From Fistulifera solaris (lineage: Eukaryota; Bacillariophyta; Bacillariophyceae; Naviculales; Stauroneidaceae): a DNA stretch of 64,000 bases. Numbering within the stretch: the first letter of the stretch is position 1; every line of letters starts with the position of its first letter. This document shows, one piece after another, positions 55,934-64,000 of this stretch. The stretch spans positions 124,001 to 188,000 of the forward strand of contig AP026135.1 in the NCBI GenBank assembly GCA_030295235.1. Reading direction: 5' to 3'. Both the position numbers and the translations under genes were made by a program. The notes below the pieces were generated by a model. The model was given only the letters and a program-made list of their open reading frames with translations. It was not told where the DNA came from and did no database searches.

Positions 55934-56369
55934 ATGAATAGCCTTTCCGCTCTCCTCTACATTTTCTTGGCAGCCACTGCCACAGCGTTTGCACCCTCCA
56001 ACCAGCCGAAATTCCAGCGAGCTCGATTGATCTCGGGCCGTCCCCAATTGCGTTTCATGTCCGAAGACCCCAATTCCGAAGTATCCAAAGCACCACAAGG
56101 AACATTTTACGATGATGAGGTAGGTATTTCCTTGAACGATATTGCTCGTGAGTTTCATCTTCTTATCTAAACTCACGCACGACGTTGCACAGGTCAACCC
56201 CGACTCGTATGCACCCAAAGTAGGCATTTCCGATTCGATGCGAGAGCGTTTGAAACGCGAAGCTTCGCGTGGATTAGATTCCGAACAAAAACAAACCAAT
56301 GTGATCTTGTACATTAGTATTGCCGTGGCGCTGCTGGTCGTGGCGGGTGGTAGTGGCATTCTCTACTAA
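55934..56369 (+). CDS. Small plastid-targeted membrane protein, unknown function
   Basis: Two exons, 55934-56119 and 56193-56369 (73-bp intron, phase 0), giving about 120 residues. Residues 1-20 form a signal peptide with a textbook site TATAFAPSN, then an Arg-rich transit-peptide-like stretch (FQRARLISGRPQLRF). The mature part is short and charged (MSEDPNSEVSKAPQGTFYDD, VNPDSYAPKVGISDSMRERL) and ends in one membrane helix (VILYISIAVALLVVAGGSGI) at the very C-terminus. This tail-anchored form is typical of small thylakoid or envelope proteins. I do not recognise the family. Frame and splice sites are clean. Confidence 0.8.
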
Positions 56370-57151
56370 TGCTGCGACAACGTCGTGACACGTATTATTT
56401 GCATCCCTAATAAGAACGGGAATGAGAAGGAATTTTTGTTCTCATTGGATCTGCATCACAACTAATGGCGCCTTGACATTGATGAAGGACAAGTAAAGAA
56501 AGAGCACATTGCATGTTATAAAAAGTTAACCATCAAATAAAAGAACCAGTTGTTTTTTCTACACGGTGAAACTAGATTATTGTAGCTTGAGTTGATGTTC
56601 GTCCTGACTCTGTTTGACTAAGATCTGCAACTTTTGATGTGATGTGGATGATTCGTTTCTTCTCGATTCCGTCGTTTGAAGGACATATAGGTGCACAGAT
56701 TTGGCATTGCTTGAATTTCGCGCACCTTATCAATCCAGCTCCTGAGAACATTGAATGCGTCATTTGAGTAGAGTTGTCCCTCATCCTCTCAAACGACCTC
56801 AATCTTATTCGACTTCAATCTTATTTTAAGCTACAGGTAGGTACCGTACCGGTAGGTAGTAGGTAGGTAGTCTATTACAGTACTATCTTTCGCTCTAGCT
56901 TTTACGGTGCGAAAGTGCGACACTACTCGTTTGAAACGCCAACCTTTGTGGACGACGTGATTTTTCGGTCTGACGTGTGTCCGGAACGCGAAGCTTCGAC
57001 TTCAACGACGCGCGCGATTTTTGGGTATCCAAGAGAAACGTTTGGGAAGACACGTTTGTGACACGCGAGTACCAGTAGTGTCGTCGTTCCCATTCTTCAT
57101 TATTTCATCGTGATTGTCACTTTCATCCTTTTCTTATTCCTTTCGGAACAA
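56370..57151. other. Intergenic upstream of aquaporin-like gene
   Basis: 782 bp, no supported gene. A GGTA/GTAGGTAG-rich stretch lies at 56834-56872 (with GGTACCGTACCGGTAGG), a possible regulatory or slippage-prone element. Confidence 0.45.
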
Positions 57152-58009
57152 ATGACAGCAGCAGTGATATCGTTCTCTACCTTCCTACGCGACATAGTGT
57201 CGTTCATTCCCCCAGGCATCGTCCCTGCCTTTGCGACGGCCTTTTTAGAAGGCGGCAGTACTTAGAGCCTTCCGACACGAATTTGTCGGAACTCTCATCA
57301 TGGTGGCTTGTACCTTTAGTGCAGGCAAATGGATTGGGAAAGAATCCATCCGCGTCGCTTGGACTTCACATTTGTTGGGAGTCATCGCGGCCGATTATAT
57401 CAGTGGTGGACCCCACGTGAACCCCGCTGTCACAACTTCCATGTTTGCCCTCGGCAAGTGCAGTTACAGCGAAGCCTTTGTGCGAATTTGTGCCCAGCTG
57501 GCGGGAGGTTTGGTTGCCTTTCCTCTCTTTCATGCCGTTTCGGATACGATGAAGTGGGAACCGTTTGGGGGCCCGGAATTCAACATGAAAGACGACAACG
57601 ATCACGCGGCCGAAGCGTTTCTCTCCGAGTTCTCGGCTACCTTTTGCTCTGTCTGGTGATATACATTCTCAACTGGGAAATGAATTTTGGTACTTATCAC
57701 TACATCATCAAGCAGTCCTTGACCGCTGTCGCCATTCGTGCTCTCATTGAATTCTTTCCCACGGCCGGGCCGGCCATGAACCCGATGCTAGCAACGACGT
57801 GGAGTGTCTTTGGTGTGGGGAACAAGTTCGAATACCCGGCGCATTTCCAGCATTATTTCGTGTATTGGATTGCTCCGTGCCTGGCGGCGGTGTTGGCGAG
57901 TCTTGTCTACGTGGTATATGCAGGGGGCACCATTTTTGGAGTCCAGCTGCCCCTTGGTCCGATCAAGCCACAGCCTCCCAAGGCGGAAGCCAAGAAAAAG
58001 AAGAATTAA
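57152..58009 (+). CDS. Aquaporin/MIP-family channel with NPA and NPM motifs
   Basis: Major intrinsic protein, a membrane channel for water or small neutral solutes, about 285 residues. Six helices are visible. The first half-helix is GGPHVNPAVTTSMFALG, with an intact NPA. The second half-helix is AGPAMNPMLATTWSVFG, where Ala is replaced by Met (NPM). The charged C-terminus ends KPQPPKAEAKKKKN, a Lys-rich tail like ER retention or membrane-proximal signals. Two frame errors are inferred: near 57250 and a T deletion at 57642-57645 (then TFLLCLVIYILNWE). The altered second NPA and the overall divergence resemble SIP-type or uncharacterised algal MIPs. Substrate and membrane are not known. Confidence 0.82.
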
Positions 58010-58283
58010 ACGGCTTTGTGTGACACAGGGAATCCTTCGCGTTGTTTTGTTGCATCAGCTGAAGATAGGAACGAACGCGGCGAAGTATCTTGTGACATTA
58101 ATATTGAGTTGTACCCCGAAGTAAATCATCGCGATTAGTCTTGCCATTTATATGTTTCAACGATTGATCTCAAATAACTAAAAAGACGTTACTTTCAATT
58201 TCAATCTAATTTTAGCTATTTTCATTTTAGTGCATTTCCTCTCATCCTGCATACACACACACAAAGAAAGACACAGAAGCTCC

Positions 58284-59271
58284 CTAGCCAACATTCGCAT
58301 TGTAATATCCTCCCGCGTACGGCATGCCGGTCGGTAGCATGTGTTGCAGAGGCGGCGCCGCCGGAACAAAGACGGGAATAATCATACCGGCTTGATATCC
58401 TTCCGGGACAACGATTTGGACCGGATATCCCGCCGGAGATGTTACCACCATTTGTCGGCCCGGCATCAACACCGGTGGTACCTGTACTTGGATGGTCACG
58501 TGCCCCGGAGGTGGCGGTGGTAAATACGAGTACTGCATCGGGGAAAAGGGAGGATGCGGCGATGCGTGATATGCGGGTGGTGAGCCGAACAGTTGCGCTG
58601 GAGACGATCCTAGTGAAGAATGTACTACTGCATCGTTCGGCGTATCAGGCGGAGGATACGAAGCGAGAACGGCGAGATTCACTCCCGTAGCGGATTCTTC
58701 CTCTTTCGTTGGGGTGCTGTCTGGGGCCGAACCAACGGGAGTAGCTGGAGGTTTGGATTGCGTCGAATTTGTCTCAGCTGTTACCGAAGGCTCCGATGTA
58801 TTATTATTCGGTTGAGTATCTGTGTGCTCCGCCGAAATTGTTTTCCGAGACTGTACGGGAGAAGAAAAAGCGGGTATTGGGAGTTTGCTCGCGTCCGGAG
58901 AAGACTGAAAGGCAGACCAAGCAAAATTTTCGGCATTCTTGTTCTTTTTCTTGGGTCCCTTTTTCTTCCCACTATTGTTGTTGTTGTTGTTTTTACCCTT
59001 CTGTGCATTGGCTTCGTTTTGAGATTGTTGTTGTGGCTTGGGAGGCTTAGGTGAGGTCTTTTCGGTCTCGTCTTGCTTTTTTTTTATTCTTTTTGTTGCG
59101 CTTCTTTTTCGTTTTACTTTGTTCCGGAGACACGATCTCCGCTTCCGACCGTTCTTCCGGCTTTGAAATGATGATATCACTCCCACTCGATCCAATCCCT
59201 AACAAACCTTTGAGGGCAGCCGTTGCTTCGTTGACCTCTTGATCCATTTCCAACTTGCGTTCTATGTACAT
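58284..59271 (-). CDS. PNRC/EDC1-like mRNA decapping activator with PGR/VP module
   Basis: About 328 residues from an ATG at 59271. The N-terminus (MYIERKLEMDQEVNEATAAL, then KGLLGIG) is followed by a very Lys-rich stretch. The key motif is FAWSAFQSSPDASKLPIPAF, which fits the PNRC/EDC1 signature (F.G..F..SP.PS.LP.P.F) that binds DCP1 through LP.P.F and activates DCP2 decapping. A Ser/Pro/Thr-rich disordered region follows. The C-terminus has a beta-like module VTIQVQVPPVLMPGRQMVVT, then YPVQIVVPEGYQAGMIIPVF, similar to the modules in the HECT ligase at 47.5 kb. The A9 run at 59077-59085 is probably one base too long. The decapping role is inferred from the motif. Confidence 0.75.
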
Positions 59272-60150
59272 TCTCGATCGTTTCGATGTATACGCCTCAC
59301 TTCTGAATAGATAGCAAAAGGTAAATAATATGAAATAGACAAAAGGATTGATGTACGTCTTTCAAGGTTTTATTGAATAGAAAGTGGATGATAAAATCTC
59401 TTCGTCGCTGTGTCCCGGCAACGCAACGAGGCTTTTCATCATGGTCATCCACGTTCTGTTGTCTGCTGCTGCAAAAACCAACAGTTCCTTCCGCAGCGAG
59501 CGAAAACGAACGAAATGAAAGGATTTTCTACGTCGTACAGGTAATGTTGACTACCGTTTCTTGTATCCGCTATTCAAGATAACAGGTTTTGTGCATAAGT
59601 AAGGAAATTTAATATCGATCTTATAGTGACGAATTTCTTTCCTCCTTTCGACAGTGTATATCGTTGGCTGTGACGAATGCCGTAGTCACAGACAGACGCA
59701 GTGTCGATCTAAGGTTACAACCAAACGAATCCGAATGAAACCGTAGCTAGAACCACTATTTTTTGACACTCCTTCGTTATTGAACGACAACAACTGCTTC
59801 TTCTCCTTCTGTTGTACTAATTAAGTAGTAAGAGAACTACTGCAGTAGAAACGCTCTTGCTAGACTGTTCGAGTGTCGTATCAACGTCATACATCACTAT
59901 TATCAGCATAGCTCTCAATCCAAAATGTTGAAGCGTCTCATGAGTGCATTGGTATCTAGAGTATTTCTATTATAGTAGATATCTTGGACTATTCGAAACG
60001 TTCAAAATAACCCAGGCGCTCCATTTAGCAATGATGTCATTCTTTGTACGACAAAAAAAGCACCAGGCAAATCTCGTATCCCATGACTTCCAACATTCCA
60101 ACTAAATCTACATACACGCACACGTGTCTTTAGCTTTTATTCTTTCAATA
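59272..60150. other. Intergenic between decapping activator and mL54
   Basis: 879 bp with no supported gene on either strand. It holds a CTACTGCAGTAG palindrome (59837-59848). Short frames near 59373 lack features. Confidence 0.45.
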
Positions 60151-60459
60151 TTACTGCGCTTCATTCCGTTCCCGAATTTTTTGTCGCCGCGTCAATTTCA
60201 AAAAGCGACGTTTGTCGCGATCCGTGGCTTCTTCTAGGGGGAGTTTGCGCAATTGTGCCAATGAAGGCAAGGGTTGCGTCAAGGTATCCACCCAAGCCGG
60301 ATATTCCGATCGTTCCAACACGACCGGAGCGTCCTTGTCTTTGTATATTTTAAGGCCTGGGATCGGGGTCCCCGGTTTCATGGGGAACGATAGTGTACAC
60401 GACGATGCATACGAGCGTTTGGCGAGTTGGCGGTAGGATTTGTGGAATCGTGCGAACAT
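60151..60459 (-). CDS. MRPL54: Mitochondrial large-subunit ribosomal protein mL54
   Basis: 102 residues from the ATG at 60459, whose first residues (MFARFHKSYRQLAKRSYASS) form a mitochondrial presequence; an upstream in-frame Met at 60540 would precede it with a non-coding-looking stretch. The body matches the mL54/L37 family: GLKIYKDKDAPVVLERSEYP, AWVDTLTQPLPSLAQLRKLP and the basic end DKRRFLKLTRRQKIRERNEA. It is a small peripheral protein of the mitoribosome large subunit. Frame intact. Divergent from Sec15. Confidence 0.9.
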   Translation of the reverse strand: MFARFHKSYRQLAKRSYASSCTLSFPMKPGTPIPGLKIYKDKDAPVVLERSEYPAWVDTLTQPLPSLAQLRKLPLEEATDRDKRRFLKLTRRQKIRERNEAQ

Positions 60460-60844
60460 TCTATGCTTCTTCCTTTTTAATATTATGATGATGATGGTGG
60501 TGGAAGAAGGAAACAATGTTGACAAGGGATTTGCGATCACAGGTAGTCTCTTTAAAAGATGGTTTGAAAAGTAAAAGGCGGTTTATAGGTTGATGCGGTA
60601 ACGGCGATGCTGCGTGTTGCTTGATGGCTTTTGTCGCACCTGAAAATCGATGCAAGCAAACGTGATTACCACATACCGGTATCCAACCCTGTGCCGCGCA
60701 ACGGTTGCCAAAGTTGCAACCAGCCGAAAGCACCCCAAGATCGTTCCTCCTACAATAAATATTCAATACCGAAAGAGCAATCGAACCATTCGATACTCGT
60801 TTCTTTTTCTTTGTCTTAATTTTCAACGACTCATCACTTCAAGA
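60460..60844. promoter_or_regulatory. Divergent region, mL54 / Sec15
   Basis: 385 bp between divergent starts; an ATG-rich GATGAT tract lies near 60484-60500. In-frame codons upstream of the Sec15 ATG (from 60650) are taken as 5' UTR. Confidence 0.45.
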
Positions 60845-63800
60845 ATGCCCGACAAAGCTGACGAAGAAGCCGCGGCGGCTATGCTCATGAAACCCGGTCG
60901 CAGTGTCACTCTGACGACCCGGGCCCGTCGTCGTCGCGAAGAAGCCGTCCGCCGTTTGGTGGCCGATGTGCAAAGCAAAACGACCGAACACGACTGGTTG
61001 GTCGCTTCAACAGTCGCGGCCGCCCTCGAAAAAGGACTCGATCGAGATTTGCATACGGAATTGGTACAAGAAGCCAAAGACAATGCGGGTCGCATCGGAC
61101 AAGTCTGTCACGATCATGCGGATGTTTTCTTGTCGTCGGTGGCGCAAATTGCGGCATTGGCCGAGCCGGCCGCGGAATTAGCTGACGGCATTAAAGAAAA
61201 TCACCGCGAATTGAAAAATGCGACGGCGGGACCGATGCAGCAAGCGAATGCCCGTTGGGAGGCGGCGCAACAATCGTACGCCCGCGCCAAAACGTTGCAC
61301 GTCATGGTGGACGCCTGTCAACGTGTGGCGATCCAATTGGAGCGGGCCCGTAAGCAGGCAAATTTGGGACGTCCCAAGTCGGCACTCGATGCGGTGGATC
61401 AAGCCAGATATGCGCTAACGACACCCGTAGAGTCGCTCTTTGAAGGCAACGAGCGGGAATTGTGGAAGGCGACTACGAGTGCTAGTACAAAGACTGATGA
61501 AGATGATGAATATGATAATGCGGAAAATTCAAACAAAAATCGAGAAAAGTTGGTTAGTCTCGAGCAGACTCCTTTCGGTAATCGAGCCAGTATCATGTTA
61601 CCGAAGATTGAAAACGAAGTACTGATGAGTGCCAAGAGAGGCCTTAATCGATGGTTCATGGCGTTGCGGAATGGAGGTGAAGCGGCCAAAATTGGTCGGG
61701 TTATTTTGCGGCAGTGCGCCTATGCACAGGCATTGGGTCCGGGACGGTTGGGACTCGGCGGAATCCTGCCGCCTTCCTACATGTGGCGCAGCAAAGCCGC
61801 GGATAATTGCTTGGCCCGTGTCGATGTCAGTGGAAAGGTCGGTCGCTCCTTGCGCCTGGGCTACTTTTGTGATCGAGATGCACCCAAAGAGGCCGAGCGT
61901 CTCGAGAAATCGACCAAGGAAGGTTTGGAACGCCGTGTTGAAGCCATTGTCACTGCCTTTGGATTCTACCGCTGTTGGGATGAAAGCGCCCCGTTGCTAG
62001 TAGAGCCCGCCGAATTTGCCGAGCTAGTTGCGAACATGGATTCCAGTATTCGTTCTCGGGTGAGTACGTCGGGAAGTCGGCATGGTACGAGTGGCAGTCG
62101 ACACGGATTGCGTGGAAGTCGTCATGGTAAAGGGCGCTCCCTCGGGTTCCGGGCCAGTACGAGCAGTCGGAGTCAAGCGTATCAGGATATCAGCTCCACA
62201 TTGGGGGCTGCAGCGAATTTGCAGACGGGTAATCTCAAGAGTCGGTGGGTGGAGCTGTTCATCCCGGATGTTTTACAAGAAAGTTATAGTGGAAGGTGGG
62301 TTTTGAGTTCGTCGTTTACACAATTCGGATAACGTGGAAATGCTTTCTCTTACTTACCCTGTTGCTGCATTATATTTTCAGAAAAGAAGAGGAGATCTTG
62401 CTTTTACGCTTACCAGAGTCCGTCCATCCTGTCAGGAGGGCGGAGCTCGCTTTCACTTTGCTGGGAAGAAGCGACGAGTTTGTTGCGTACTACGAGTCGA
62501 ATCGATTCGGTGAAACCAAACTGTCTGGTGAGGGAGGTGAGAAAGCAAGGACAAGTTATTTATCCGCGCTTACAGGTGATGACATCAGCGTAGGAACAGA
62601 TCGTATTTTCTATGCGAAGACGCTGCCGCATTTGTGTGCATCCGTCATGGGCTTCTGTGCAATTGAAGCGGCCCTTGAATATGGAAACTTTTCAGATAAA
62701 GAAGGAGAAGCAACTTCGAGCAGCATGGCTAGATCTGGAATCAACAAGCAAGTCTCGATGAGTTCCGGTGGGTTTCGGGAATCATCCGAAGCTTATGAGA
62801 GAAGCCTGATTGGGGAGCTCGGATCAGTCTGCCGCTCGCGCTCTGTCAACGGGCAACTTTGCGAGCTCGTTCGCGCGTCAGTGTTGCTGTCAATTTTTCG
62901 TGGGGCGCTGAAAATTTCGCATCCTAGTTCGACGTCAAGACGCTTTGATAAAGATTTGCTTTCCGTTGACAAAAACATTTTGACCATTGCTCTCAAGGTT
63001 GCAAATGATGAACAGTTGCGCGTTTCAGCTGCGCTTTCGTACGATGATCAAAAAGTTCCCATGTTGGTTTCGGATGCTCCGACACGCATTGATACCAGGC
63101 AACCCGCCGCAACACTTTCTGGTATTCCTGATCCAGAAATCGAGAGTCTTCCGTTTGGGCTTAGTGAATTGATCCAAAAACCGTCACAGGTAGAACTTGA
63201 TTTCCAGGATCAAGCGAGAACCAGCTTTAATAGAGCACCCATGGATGAGGCGTTCACCTTTTCCCCGGCAGTTCCGCAGGTGATTCGTTCACTTCACGCT
63301 CGATCCATTACGCTGGCGGTATTCGCTTTGAGTCAAGTTGAGTTGGGTCAATTTTTTCCTGACAAGAAATGTTGCAATGCGGCTGCCTATGTCCTTGATG
63401 GCGTTGACGGACTAGTTACTTCGACTGCCATGGGTTTGAAAGATAGTGACAATGTTGCTGAAGAAGGCTCTGTCGAAAAGGCTGTCCAGGTAATGGCCAA
63501 TATTTCCGCGCTACAGCGGTGCCTCCCTCGGTTCTATGGCTGTTTGATTCGTGGGATGTGCAATATTGGTCTAATTCGATCTGACGAGGTCGATGCTACT
63601 TTGGCATACTCCGAAAGAGTGTTGAAATCCTCGGATAAAGCATGCGATGCCCAAGTGGGGAGCATGTACAGTCTCGTGTACGAGATTTGTAGGAACAAGA
63701 TCGATTCACACATGAATTTAGCTTTGGAGAATTTTCAATGGGTGGCGAAATCGGAACGCGATATGCCCAATGCGTACTGTGAAGGACTGATTGGATACCT

Positions 63801-64000
63801 TCGGTCCGTTTTTGCATCATTGGGTCCTATGGATGAAGGTTCTCGAGCTGGTTTGCACTTTTCGTGCTGTGGGCACATTGCCGAGAAACTCGTCAAGCTA
63901 TTATCGGGAAAACCTGGTGACACTGCCACGTTCGACGACTCGTCACTCCCGCCCATTACTCGTATTGATGCTTTTGGAATCAAGAATCTATTCACTGATT
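60845..64000 (+). CDS. SEC15: Exocyst complex subunit Sec15 (EXOC6), 3' partial
   Basis: Rab-binding subunit of the exocyst, which tethers secretory vesicles to the plasma membrane. Exon 1 is 60845-62295 and exon 2 starts at 62382 (86-bp intron, phase 2) and runs open to the right edge; more than 1,000 residues are visible. N-terminal helices: EHDWLVASTVAAALEKGLDR, DHADVFLSSVAQIAAL and VDACQRVAIQLERARKQANL, then GRPKSALDAVDQARYALTTP, typical of Sec15. A Ser/Gly/Arg linker follows (SGSRHGTSGSRHGLRGSRHG). The C-terminal domain shows LENFQWVAKSERDMPNAYCE, GLIGYLRSVFASLGPMDEGS and HIAEKLVKLLSG, the diagnostic Sec15 C-terminal block. No frame breaks over 3 kb. The end is outside the window. Confidence 0.88.

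Noticed and set aside
1-64000. Transposons, retroelements, viral remnants, CRISPR arrays
   Set aside because: No transposase, reverse transcriptase, integrase or capsid-like protein segment, no terminal repeats and no spaced direct repeats were seen.

Overview
The window looks like nuclear DNA of a diatom or a close photosynthetic stramenopile relative. Genes are dense and lie on both strands. Introns are few and short (about 66-195 bp, GT-AG), and there is no bacterial operon layout. At least six predicted proteins begin with a signal peptide ending in an ASAFAP-like motif with a key Phe (STSAF, TNAF, GKAF, GEAF, AIAF, TAFAP). That is the bipartite presequence used to enter complex red-lineage plastids. 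The genus cannot be decided from the sequence.

Layout. 0-8 kb: the end of a mitochondrial-looking lipoyl-domain protein, a bifunctional PFK-2/FBPase-2, a BspA-like (DUF285) repeat membrane protein and a GRIP-domain golgin carrying a glutaredoxin-like domain. 8-20 kb: a diatom-type Zn-finger protein, SKP1, protein-only RNase P (PRORP), an M3 oligopeptidase, Psb27, a GDP-mannose-type sugar transporter and the complex I subunit NDUFS8. 20-34 kb: two weak small genes, SNRNP27, an RCC1-repeat protein, a small hypothetical, a PP2A B''-type subunit, an F-box/LRR protein, an S51 peptidase and a membrane alpha/beta hydrolase. 34-46 kb: LPA1-like PSII assembly factor, a double-MYND protein, an MBL-fold-like protein, TM9SF, an MBD-like protein and prolyl 4-hydroxylase. 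47-64 kb: HECT E3 ligase, RidA, a CAP protein, a plastid site-2 protease (RseP-like), chorismate mutase, a small plastid membrane protein, an aquaporin-like channel, a PNRC/EDC1-like decapping activator, mitochondrial ribosomal protein mL54 and the exocyst subunit Sec15 (runs off the end).

How genes relate. Most are unrelated housekeeping genes. Themes are plastid biogenesis and PSII assembly (Psb27, LPA1-like, RseP-like protease, oligopeptidase, small ASAFAP protein), the endomembrane system (golgin, sugar transporter, TM9SF, Sec15, P4H) and ubiquitin ligases (SKP1, F-box, HECT). Several pairs are divergent and share an intergenic promoter region.

Data quality. More than 30 single-base frame breaks, nearly all in homopolymers, interrupt otherwise perfectly conserved genes. 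I read these as consensus sequencing errors and not as pseudogenes; coordinates below therefore span them. No tRNA, rRNA, CRISPR, transposon, retroelement or viral remnant was recognised. The strongest candidates for something undescribed are the golgin with an embedded glutaredoxin-like domain, a lipoyl domain lacking its lysine, and a PGQ/CP beta-module shared by the HECT ligase and the decapping activator.
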